Below, piece after piece: positions 1-9,866 of a DNA stretch of 64,000 bases. A program made the translations under genes and the position numbers. Below the pieces are notes generated by a model that did no database searches, was not told the DNA's origin, and saw only the letters and a program-made list of their open reading frames with translations. This DNA is from Hyaloperonospora brassicae (Eukaryota; Oomycota; Peronosporomycetes; Peronosporales; Peronosporaceae): NCBI GenBank assembly GCA_947650285.1, contig CANTFL010000320.1:248001-312000 (forward strand), given 5' to 3'. Within the stretch, counting starts at the first letter, position 1. The number at the start of each line of letters is the position of its first letter.

Positions 1-2688
1 GCTGTCTTTCTTCGCGGAGTACAACTTCTTCGTGAAGTATAAACCAGGACGACTTAAAGTCGTCGCTGATGCGCTATCGCGTCGGCCCGATTTCGAGCCG
101 ACAACACGCGCCAACAGTGAGGTCTTGACCACTGTTGCGGCACTGTCAGTCAGTGTGCTGTCATCGCCTTTACTTGATGGCGTTCGGAATGCATACGCAG
201 GGGATATAATTCTACTTCATTTTATGGGTCACCTCGCAAGTTTATCCCGGAAATCCTTGTCGGATTTGACGGCTCTATACTGTTCCTCGTTGGATCGGTA
301 TACGACTTGCAATGGCCTGCTGTACTACACAGCAGTTGCCGACGATACGCCTCGTGTCGTCGTTCCCGATCATGATGATTTGCGTTTACGCATCATGTTC
401 GAATGTCACGATGCGCCCTCAGGCGGGCATCGTGGTAGGGAAAATACCTACCTTACGGTAAGTCGTAACTTTGACTGTCCCCGCCAGTTTCAGTTCGTGC
501 GCAAGTACATTCCTTCTTGAGAAGTCTGTAAACGGGTGAAGACTAGCCCTTCATCCCGTGCGCCACTAAAACCTCTGCCGGTCCCGGTAGAGTGTTGGGA
601 GTCCGTTTTTATGGACTTTATCTTCGGGTTCACCGAAGCCTCTAACAAGATTAATGGTATTCATGTGTTTGTGAACCGTTTCATCAAGATGGTGCATCTT
701 TCTGCAGTCTCTGAATCGATCACTGCACACGGCTGTGCGCGTGTCTTCATCGACCCAGTGCTTCGACTTCACGGATTACCCCGTGAACTCGTGTGCGACC
801 GTGACCCTCGGTTCACGGCGGAGCTTTGGCAATCCGTGTTTCATTCACTCGGAACACGATTAAGATGTCCACATCCAACCCTCCCGAAACAGATGGTCAG
901 ACGGAACGTGCAAATCGTGTCCTCGAAGAATTCTTCGAGTATACGTCTACTCCCTCTTAAGTTGGAGTGAGTTCTTGCCGATGGTCGAATTTGCCATCAA
1001 CAATTCCGTGCATGCGTTAACAACGCATACACCGTTCTACGTGAATAGCTTACGCCACCCACGTGTTCTCGCTCTTATACAGAGTGACTATGGGTTTAGG
1101 GGGGAGGGACTCGCTCGAGCAAAAACCGTTTTGGCTCTTGCTCATCACGTGTCGACGCTAACGTCGTCACGTATGATGTTGATGTCGGTAATGTCGACAT
1201 CGAAGAGGTTGATCTTAGCAGTAGCAATGACATTGCTGCTTTACCAGACAATGATGACGATGCTGGGATATTCAGCATCGTTAACGACAATGCCAGCGAG
1301 GAAGAGGACAACCTCGATGTAGAAGAGAATAATCTCTTAGCATTGCGCACGAAGCGCACTGAAAGACAAAACAAAGAGTCAGCAGAGAACTTCCTGCTGA
1401 CTCGAGAGGCGGTTGTCCGTTTCGTTGAAAACTCCATCGCAAATGCGGTGGACCACCAGAAGCGAAACGCAGACAAGAATGGAAGAGCAATTGTTCTTTA
1501 ATCTAAAGTTAGCGACCTTGTGCAACTGTCTACGGTTTACTGGCCTGGACATGTAGTCACGAATGTCGGCAGTAGTAAAAGTACTGCCGAAATACGTTGT
1601 TCCCTTTCGTGTATTGCAACGCAAAGGCAATGCATACACGATTGAGTTGCCTCGCAGGATGCACACGAATCCTACGTTTTATGTTGGTCGTCTCCGCCCG
1701 TACTGTCAGCACAAGGCCTCTTCCGAGAGAGGAGATGACCAGCACGTTCAAGAATCCCCAACAGATTCTTGTGATCACGGACCAAACACTCAAGTTGGTC
1801 CTTCAGCGACGCGGTCTCGCGACGAGCCACCTCTAGCTCGTCGCGAAAACGATGCTTCTCGCGTCCGCTTTCGAGTTAAAAGAACGCGAAGTACGATTGA
1901 TATTTATCCCGATCGGTACGGAGACTTCGTACGGTCGCCAGCAAGTCGTGCCGACGATCGTATTCGTGATCGAAGTCCACCCTCAACTCGGTTCAGGTAA
2001 CGCTCATGGTTTATCAAAGTCTCCTGCAGGCCCGGCGGTTGATCCGGACCTTGTCTTTTTACCACCTCTATAGCCACTAGTGGATTCTCACGGTGGTCGA
2101 CGCTTTCACGTGGGGCGTATCTTATGCCATCGCGTGAAGAATGTGGAGCGGACAAGTTACCTTGTCCGCTGGCGTGGGTACCCACCATCGTATGACAGCT
2201 GGGGACCTCGATCCCAGCTGATGGCTGACGTTGAAGGTCTCGTCCACCAGTATGAAGAAGTTCATCCGATACGTCCGAGGGTCCATCGGTCAACACGCTC
2301 TTTTGGCGTTTTTAGGCGGATTCCAAGTTTTCAATCGCGTCCCGCATCCTAGCCGTGATGTGTGCCCTTTCATTGGGCGAACTTAGGGAATACACGTCCC
2401 TATGTGCACGTTGCGAGTTGTCAACACAACTCGCACAAGGATCACCCCAAGTGAGGAAAGGAATGTCTGCCTCACTCGACAAACGATGCAACCGGTACCT
2501 TGCACCAGTTGGCATTCGCTTCTTAAACTTGATGCGTACCGCTTCAATTTTTTGGAGCCATCCTTCTCGTCCAAAATTCTTGACTTATTGGACGAACGCA
2601 TTTTACGCCGCTAAAAGCGAGGCCTTGCCACGCTTTTGGTTGACATTGTACCATCGATGTCTAAGGAAGACATCGAGATAAAAGAATT

Positions 2689-3111
2689 TTAAGCGCGAAA
2701 GTTCTTCGCGCTGGAACTCAAGCCGTGAAGCTCAGTCGCATCGAATAAGAATATTCGATGGTGTTGACTTGTCTCGTGAGACAAGCTATTGATGAGCTGT
2801 TCAGGCGAACGCCACGGCTTCAGCTCATCTCGCTTCGAAGTGGTACCTTTGCCGATACCACGGTTATCAGTATGACGACGGCTCACACCATCGTCTAATC
2901 GCTCGTGCGAAGGCGCACGAGTTGATCGTGGTGATGAGTAGCCCATCTCATCACCAAAACCATCATCACTGCCAAAGAGACTGTGGCGCATGTCGCGAGT
3001 CCGTACGTTCTGCAAGTCTCTTGATGAACGAGGCACCGCAGGTGAACGCGATGCCTCTAAAGGCTTTTCCGAGTCAGACACATCTGACTTGCCAGAGTAG
3101 CTGACCCCTTA
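2689..3111 (-). other. Antisense open reading frame between the gypsy chromodomain and the 3' LTR
   Basis: On the minus strand an ORF runs from just after a stop at 3109-3111 to 2689 (about 140 codons). It has balanced, Ser/Arg/Glu-rich, protein-like composition, including DDGFGDEMGYSSPRST. There is no ATG near its 5' end and the nearest start is GTG at 3081. Beyond the stop the same frame continues in an Ala-rich, protein-like way, so an older, longer antisense frame may have been broken. I recognise no domain. It could be a captured fragment, an antisense gene of the element, or chance. Confidence 0.25.
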
Positions 3112-3379
3112 CTCGGGGTCACTGTGTGCATGAGGTTCGATACCACATGCGCCTGCAGCAACACCTGCAGCATTCTGAGAACGAGCAGCAGACGACGAAT
3201 TGTCTGCCGCAGAGGCGGGTGCAGAAACAGGCTGTGTCGTCTTTGGTCACCCCGCATAGGCATGTTAACTATGCGAGGCAAATATAGAATGAATGAATCT
3301 GACCAACAAGTACTCCCCGTCCCGTTGGCATCCAACGGGCGGCCACAAAAGTTTAGATAGTCACACGGTGACTATCGGT

Positions 3380-3393
3380 TAAGGGAGGGGTGA
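3380..3393 (+). promoter_or_regulatory. Polypurine tract of the gypsy element
   Basis: The purine run TAAGGGAGGGGTGA lies directly before the first TG of the 3' LTR. This is the place and composition expected for the plus-strand DNA primer of an LTR retrotransposon. Confidence 0.7.
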
Positions 3394-3835
3394 TGTAACG
3401 GGGTAGCCCGTTACATGACACTGTCATTACGAAGAAAATGACAATAAATAATATCACGTTGAATATTCTTTCAAGAATATCACAGAGCATGCTGATTTTG
3501 TTGAAGATGACCGAAGGGTCTACTCATTGGTTGATATCGTGATGATGTCATTCCACCAATCGCTGCGAGACGCGCGCAATGGGTGGTGAGTAGACGTCAT
3601 CATACATTTAGTTACATTAGTATAATTAAATCAGGACAAACAGAGATACAAGAGTTATAGGACTTAATTATATTAATAACAGTTTTACTTTTCCTACAAC
3701 TAAAGTCTTTCACCTTAGTCGTTCTACCTTCCTCAGTGTAGTTCTACACCTAGCTGGGCACTGACTATCACTACAGTCAGTGATAGTAAACTCCGTGCTG
3801 GCTGACCAGTACGTAGTCGTCGGTGCCCCGTTACA
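3394..3835 (+). repeat. 3' LTR of the gypsy element (442 bp)
   Basis: The segment begins TGTAACGGGG and ends CCCCGTTACA, a perfect 10-bp terminal inverted repeat with TG...CA ends. A polypurine tract precedes it. The partner 5' LTR is upstream of the window, so LTR divergence cannot be estimated here. Confidence 0.8.
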
Positions 3836-5437
3836 TAAGTAGTGTATGCATCTTGCATTTTAACGAGAGCAGGTCTGACAAAACGCTTGCTAGACATTCT
3901 TGCATTAGGATGGAGACCCGAAAGGCGATCTAGATTTTAAGATTGACGTCTTTAGACCTTGCGTTATCATATGAATACGTAGGCATTTGATGTCGCACGT
4001 TGCAGTAAGAGCTATCACCGGAAGTAATAATAATCGACTACTGTGATGACAAACCGACGACCAGGACGGTGACGATGCCGTATTACACGTGTGTGATAAG
4101 ATCGGCGTCAAAAACAGATCGCTTTCGGCGCGCAGCTTCCCATATAATTGATCTATTTAAAGTTGCACTTTTGTATCCTACACCGAAAACCACCACTGCG
4201 ATAGAGCGCACCAGCTATAAGCCTGAGTGCCAGCGGCACCGCATCGCGACGCTCAATATTCAGGGCTTTAACACTTTAACGCTACGATGAACTTGTTTAC
4301 AAAGTCTGATGACAAGATGATTGGGAACTGAAAGTACTACGGTAGTGCTGGTTCTTCAGCACAGGCGCGCCGCGTTGGTGCTCCAAGTAGTCATTGAAGG
4401 AATGCGAACGACAAAGCGGGGCCTCGTATCTTGGTATGTGGGATCTTTACGACACCATGCACGTATCTTATCGGTGGCACTCGTTCGTCGGCCGTCGTCG
4501 TACCGGTATTTATAGCGTCAGCAGTCAGCACGCGGTATCTGCATGTATTGTGGTCGCTGTTGCACGAAATATTTGTGTGCAGATCGACAAAACACGACGT
4601 GAGAGCCAGTGACGACCTCACGCCTCGTGCTGCTGCGCGACTTTAGAAGCGCCGCTCGTCTACCGCACCGTTTCACTCGTGTCACTTGTTTTGTTTTTCA
4701 AAACGCTTGTCGAGTGTATCGGGTGCGGGCGTTGACAGCGGCTGTCCATAGCTCGTTAGAGTAGGCGTTGATGCATTTTGCGTCGTTTGTGATTCGCCCC
4801 GCAAGTTAGGGTGCGAATGGGCGTAGTGGCCGACTGCCTGAAGACGATTTACACCGTCTAAAATGCTGGGTAATTCATGTTCAATACATAATTGGTACAA
4901 TGTACCAGATGTGTACCCATCGTACGATACGTCGGAGGGTCGGACTTTTCATGGTATGGATGAATATGATCACAACTACGACAAACGATATTCCTTTGCT
5001 CTCAGTATGCGATGGTAGACCAATAGGAGATTGCCATTTGATTATAGCCAATCCATGATTCTTCATATAGTAGTTTCAGCGAATCAACCCATTAGGGGTA
5101 GGGCAAATTCATTCCATCATTCCGACATATCTTGTCGTAATGAAGCCAAAAATGTGTATGAGCTCCATATAAACGCCTAGTTAAACGCAAACTATGTTGC
5201 ATATTCTAAAAGATTTCGACAAAAATGACAGCTTCGTAATCAATTACCTATCTAACTCAATTTTATAAGATTGTAGCCCTACGCGACTGCAGAGTAATCT
5301 CCACGATACCATAATCACTGAGATTAATGTTGAAGTATGTCTGCGCAGTATACAAAGGCCAAGTCATTAGCCGCATTGAACTGAACTCAAACACTGGAGT
5401 ACGCTAGCATACTTCAAGAACTAGACATCACAGGATC
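3836..5437. other. Gene-poor AT-rich stretch
   Basis: No convincing coding region, RNA gene or repeat was found between the gypsy LTR and the recombinase remnant. The ORFs present are short, lack protein-like composition and overlap on several frames. Confidence 0.5.
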
Positions 5438-6025
5438 ATGAGCATTCAGTCGTTGGTGCCAGCCAACACCAAGTCGGCCTTGCTTACGGCAATGAACAAC
5501 TTTAAGAAATTCCTTGCGTCAGAGTCCGTCACAGTAAAACGGCCAAAGCGTCTATCCTCAGTGATCCATTTGATGCGTTATTCGTTGCTGCAATGGAGAA
5601 GTTTGCTATGCGCCTCGCCTACATCAAGGGCAAATATAAAAAATTAAGCTTGAAACGCTGGGCTATACTTTTACAGTTAAGTTTCGAAGTGGCTGCTAAA
5701 ACAATTTGCTTCGCAAAGATTAAACGTGTACGACATATTACTCGAGATGGCGCGCACCCTGGAGTGTCCATGCATGACAAGAGAGGGAGGGTTCATAAAG
5801 AAAGCTTCGTCAAATATGAAAGGTCAGATTCTTTTACTTATGTAACACATAGACACGACTGCCGCATGTTCAATAGACTACCAGGACGCTGCACTTGTGT
5901 GCCTAATGTGGCATGCCTTCGGTCGGGCGTCCGAAATGTCGCTTGTCCGTCAGAGGATGCGTTCGTTAGAGCCGAAAACGTTGAGCACATGCAGCAATCT
6001 CAATAAAAAAGCTTTACAAAGAAAA
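5438..6025 (+). pseudogene. Decayed Crypton-like tyrosine recombinase fragment
   Basis: Three plus-strand frames together carry parts of a repetitive oomycete recombinase-like protein. The first part starts at ATG 5438 (NTKSALLTAMNNFKKFLASE). A second frame at about 5540-5640 reads DPFDALFVAAMEKFAMRLAY. A third at about 5860-5960 reads DYQDAALVCLMWHAFGRASE followed by MSLVRQRM. I recall this motif order (NTK..., MDKF-like, DYQDAALLCLLW..FGRAS) from abundant Peronosporales proteins attributed to Crypton-type tyrosine recombinases. That assignment is from memory. The middle and C-terminal catalytic parts are missing or scrambled. No terminal repeats were found. Confidence 0.45.
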
Positions 6026-7813
6026 TTGTGGCGTACAAGGCGTTTCTTGCAGCTAGAGCTATTTCGGACCTTTATCCATAATATCTTATGACATATCGCA
6101 CATAGTAGAAGACATCGAAAGTACCTTCCATTACAACTAATATACCTGGTAAGGGTGACCAGGATGCTGTCTATGTTATGTGCATCAAATAGCACTGCCG
6201 GCATTTTTTCTAGTTTGTATGCATCTATAATTAAATGATGATGGGCAAAATTTATTACAGAGACATTGTATTTTTAAACTAGCGGTCCTCTATCTCTTCA
6301 TGAAAGTCACCGATTGCACAAGAGCGGGAGATACATAAGTAGATAGTGTCAACGGCGTCATCAGTATCAACATCTACATCAGTATCAACATCAACATCAA
6401 TAATATCAGCATCAATAGCATCAGCATCAATAGCATCATCGTCAACAGTATCTACAGCAACAGCAGCAAGAGCATCACCAGCAACAGCGATACAGCATTA
6501 GCTTCAACAGCAACAATAAACTCGGCAAGAAAAACGCCAGACTGCCCACGAGATAAAAACCTGAATAACATTGGACTGATATGGAGAACAGAACAGAAAC
6601 AAGAACACAAACAGCACCTGCCTACACTTCGATTGTCGCTTGATTCACTTACAGCACGGCCGAATGGTTTCTCTTCTTCGGTAAGTTATAATTTACAGAC
6701 TCTTCGGTATAACTGCATGCTGTGATTGATCTATGGAATTAATTGCCCCACACGTATATGCCTGAAAATTAGTCTTAAACGTAAGAAATAAAGCATCAGA
6801 CCGTTGGACTTACCCTTTAGCCGCACCCCGTTATCCCAGACCGCCAATAGATACTACAGGATGAGCTGTGTCTTGTACAGTATCACGTTTCTTTTTGTAG
6901 CACCGTTCTGCAAGGTTTCAGCCCCACTTGTTCTTGGCGCACAACCTGTTGTGAGTGTCAACACAGGCCAAGGCCAAAGACAGTAAATAGGCATGTAGCG
7001 TTCATTTAATAGCTCCCCTAATGGTAAACCGTCCGTATTATAAAAGACATTCTTTATTTGTCGATATATTTGTCGGAATAAAATAAGTGTCGGCATCTGC
7101 ATGGTATGGAGCTCTGTGTGGAATGAAGAAAAGGTATCGTGGACAATCGATGCGTCTGTGCTTGAAGCGTCGACACCATCGGACATCCTTCAAGCACACG
7201 GTCTTTGTTAATTCAACACTTGTGATGTATTCGCGACGTGGAGTAGCGTCTCGGTATCCAAGTGCGAGAGGAAGACCGGACGATCGACAAGCGGCAAGAC
7301 CCGAGAGCAGTGCGAATTGCGGCGCCCCATGTCCCTTCTTCTTACCGCAATCTCACGCATGTGGATCGTCCACGTGTCGTGAGCGGTGCCAGTCTCGACA
7401 CTGCGTTTGCACTTTGCGTCGGACAAAACAGCGCTAACGAACGGCGTCGACGGGGAAATCGGCTGCCAACTGCACTTCTCCTCGGACCAGCCACGTCTTG
7501 CCGGCACAATGGATGTCACAGGACTCGTATAACCCGTGACAAGTCTTTGCGAGTCGAGTGCAAACGTCGTGTTTGTCAAGCACAAGAGTGCGTTCGTTGG
7601 TGGGCGAGAAAACATCGTGGACTACCGATGCACAGCACGCGGAACGCGCTCTCGGGCATTTTACAGCCGTTTTTGAGTGTGTGTATCCATGCGACAGTCG
7701 CTCGTCGACGCACTTGCCGATTGTATGTGCCTACAGTTTCCAAGCTATTTACAACATGCGCTGTGCCCAACGTGCGGGTCAAGTAGTGCCTCGACGCGCT
7801 TGTCCCCATCGCG
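6026..7813. other. Intergenic region upstream of malic enzyme
   Basis: Apart from the trinucleotide tract, no supported feature was found. GC content rises after about 7250 and overlapping ORFs of 100-170 codons appear on both strands (for example minus 7208-7615, plus 7262-7786). None shows a recognisable domain or a clear preference of one frame, so I do not call a gene. It probably holds the upstream regulatory region of malic enzyme. Confidence 0.4.
6350..6515 (+). repeat. Degenerate ATC/AAC/AGC trinucleotide repeat
   Basis: A run of imperfect triplets (ATC AGT ATC AAC ATC, then ATC AGC ATC AAT AGC, then AAC AGC AGC) covers about 165 bp. It is simple sequence and not coding on any frame with a start. 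Confidence 0.7.
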
Positions 7814-7829
7814 TCATTCTGAGATTTAC
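7814..7829 (+). promoter_or_regulatory. Putative oomycete initiator element of malic enzyme
   Basis: TCATTCTGAGATTTAC resembles the oomycete core-promoter initiator (TCATTYY followed by a T-rich flank). It lies 98 bp before the malic enzyme ATG, a usual spacing for this group. No transcript evidence is available. Confidence 0.4.
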
Positions 7830-7911
7830 CGCCTCGAGCACAAGTGGCGCGACACTCGTTACTGCAAAGTAACCCAACCCAAAAGGCCGCTCGCGCCCCC
7901 TCGTTTTCCCA

Positions 7912-9528
7912 ATGACTCGCACTGGCTACGCGGCCATGCTCACCCCCACGAGCAACAAGGGGCTGGCGTTCACGCCCGAAGAGCGGCAGCAACTCGGTCT
8001 GCGCGGGTTACTGCCGGCAGCGGTGTCCACGACCGCGCTCGAGGCCCAGCGGGCGATGGCGGCGCTCCGTCGCAAGCCGTCCCCCATTGAGAAGTACCTC
8101 TTTATGCAGCAGCTGCAGAACACGAGCGAAGACGTGTACTACCGCCTGCTCATTGAGCACACGTGCGAGCTCCTGCCGATCGTGTACACGCCGACGGTGG
8201 GCCAGGGCTGCCAGGAGTTTAGCCACAACTACACGTCAAAGCCACGCGGTCTCTTCATCTCGGTCAACGACATTGGCCACGTGGCTGAGCTCTTGGACCA
8301 CTGGCCGGCACAGGACGTTCGAGCCATTTGCTTTACCGACGGCGAGCGCATCCTCGGCCTCGGTGACCAAGGAGCCAATGGCATGGGCATTCCCATTGGG
8401 AAGCTCGCGCTCTACACGGCGTGCGCCGGTGTCCCGCCGCATTTGTGCCTCCCCGTCGTGCTCGACTGCGGCACCAACAATGACGCGTACTTGGCCGACC
8501 CCTTGTACATTGGGCTGCGGCAGCAGCGCGTGCGGGGGGCGGTCTTTGAGCAGCTCGTGGACGAGTTTATGCACGCAGCCAAGACCAAGTATGGCCCCAG
8601 TGTGCTGCTGCAGTTTGAAGACTTTGGCAACTCGACGGCGTTTGAGCTGCTGCGGAAGTACCAGCACACGCACTGCACGTTCAACGACGACATCCAGGGC
8701 ACGGCGTCGGTCGTGCTGGCAGGTCTGTTGGCGGCGGTGCCGCTCTCGGGCAAATCCATTTGCGAACAGACGTTTCTGTTCCTCGGCGCTGGCGAAGCTG
8801 GTACGGGCATTGCCGAGCTCATTGCGCAGGCGATTGCCGACGAGACGGGCAAGTCGGTGGCAGAAGCGCGCAAACAGATTTGGCTCGTGGACTCGCGTGG
8901 GCTGATTGTGCAGTCCCGCAAGGAATCGCTGCAGCACCACAAGCTCTTGTTTGCACACGATGCGCCCGCGTGTCCAGACCTGCTGTCGGCCGTGGAGCAG
9001 ATCAAGCCGACGGCGCTCATCGGGGTGTGCACCATTGCCAAGGCTTTCAGCCAAGCTGTGTGCCAGAAGATGTGCACGTACAACGAGCGCCCCATTATCT
9101 TTGCATTGAGCAACCCCACAAGCAAGGCCGAGTGCACAGCCGAGGAGGCCTACACGTTCACCGACGGCAAGTGCATCTTTGCTAGCGGTAGCCCGTTCGA
9201 TCCGGTCGAGTACAACGGCAAACGCTACGTGCCTGGCCAGGGCAACAACGCGTACGTGTTCCCTGGCATTGGTCTCGGCATTGTAGCGGCGGGCCTGACC
9301 CACGTCAACGACGAGGTCATGATCATTGCTGCAAAGACGCTGGCTGGCTTGACCACGCCTGCTGACCTCGAGACTGGCTGTGTCTACCCGCCGCTGTCCA
9401 CGATCCGCAATGTCTCGCTCAAGATTGCTGAAGCTGTCGCGGAGTACGGGTTTGAAAAGGGCTTTGCCACGATCGCAAAGCCAGAGAACTTGGCCCGGTT
9501 TCTGAGCGATTTCATGTACACCCCCTGA
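7912..9528 (+). CDS. Malic enzyme (malate dehydrogenase, oxaloacetate-decarboxylating)
   Basis: Converts L-malate to pyruvate and CO2 while reducing NAD(P)+, linking the TCA cycle to NAD(P)H supply. The 538-residue, intron-free protein carries all family landmarks: YTPTVGQGCQEFSH (92-105), GLGDQGANGMGIPIGK with the catalytic Lys (149-164), the metal ligands in FEDF (235-238) and FNDD (257-260), the Rossmann motif GAGEAGTG (292-299), SNPTSKAE (400-407), and GQGNNAYVFPGIGLG (442-456). Length fits cytosolic NADP-type enzymes. The N-terminus shows no obvious mitochondrial presequence, so a cytosolic enzyme is likely. Coenzyme choice cannot be settled by eye. ATG 7912 is the first in-frame start. 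An initiator-like motif lies 98 bp upstream. It converges with the transporter gene at 9867. Confidence 0.95.
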   Translation: MTRTGYAAMLTPTSNKGLAFTPEERQQLGLRGLLPAAVSTTALEAQRAMAALRRKPSPIEKYLFMQQLQNTSEDVYYRLLIEHTCELLPIVYTPTVGQGCQEFSHNYTSKPRGLFISVNDIGHVAELLDHWPAQDVRAICFTDGERILGLGDQGANGMGIPIGKLALYTACAGVPPHLCLPVVLDCGTNNDAYLADPLYIGLRQQRVRGAVFEQLVDEFMHAAKTKYGPSVLLQFEDFGNSTAFELLRKYQHTHCTFNDDIQGTASVVLAGLLAAVPLSGKSICEQTFLFLGAGEAGTGIAELIAQAIADETGKSVAEARKQIWLVDSRGLIVQSRKESLQHHKLLFAHDAPACPDLLSAVEQIKPTALIGVCTIAKAFSQAVCQKMCTYNERPIIFALSNPTSKAECTAEEAYTFTDGKCIFASGSPFDPVEYNGKRYVPGQGNNAYVFPGIGLGIVAAGLTHVNDEVMIIAAKTLAGLTTPADLETGCVYPPLSTIRNVSLKIAEAVAEYGFEKGFATIAKPENLARFLSDFMYTP

Positions 9529-9866
9529 GCTCTCGGATCGACGTTGCAGTCGGTCGAGCGCATGAGCTCTCGAGAGGACTGACCGACACGGATCTGTGCG
9601 ACTGCTGTCTCGATGGACCTTAAGCGCGAATTGGCCTGTGACACTGAAGAACAGTGTCTGTGGTCGTCATCGGCTTCTTACGCGGTCAAACGTGTCGTGC
9701 ACTAACTGGTAACAAGCGTTCAACCACAGCACTTCCTCCATGTTGTCATTCATTGTCTTCATGTCGCCCGTCTGCTCCGCTCTGCTCCGCGTGCCAGCTC
9801 CAGCGCCATAATCCACAGACCCAGTCAAGGGGATGAGAGACGTATTGCAGACCACTTGAGTCTGAC

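Larger units (their letters stand above)
1..3835 (+). mobile_element. Ty3/gypsy chromodomain LTR retrotransposon, 3' part, decayed
   Basis: The window opens inside pol. The order is the end of reverse transcriptase/RNase H (VVADALSRRPDF at about 59-94), the integrase zinc-binding region (GGHRGRENTYL, about 423-457), the integrase core (MDFIFGF at 610, CDRDPRF at about 799, DGQTERANRV at about 890-920 in another frame), a tether and GPY/F-like region (1563-1710), and a C-terminal chromodomain (about 2080-2280, YLVRWRGYPPSYDSW). The reading frame is broken: a TGA at 518-520 replaces the first Cys of the zinc-binding CxxC, there is a frameshift near 865, and further stops fall near 957 and 1500. 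The chromodomain marks the chromovirus lineage. The 5' LTR, gag and protease lie outside the window. The copy cannot move by itself. Confidence 0.9.

Noticed and set aside
2689..3335. Antisense frame as a gag gene of a second, reversed element
   Set aside because: No zinc knuckle, capsid-like motif or second set of terminal repeats; kept only as an unexplained ORF.
8236..9303. 355-codon minus-strand ORF inside the malic enzyme gene
   Set aside because: Exact shadow of the GC3-rich malic enzyme frame, with Arg/His-rich composition and no domain.
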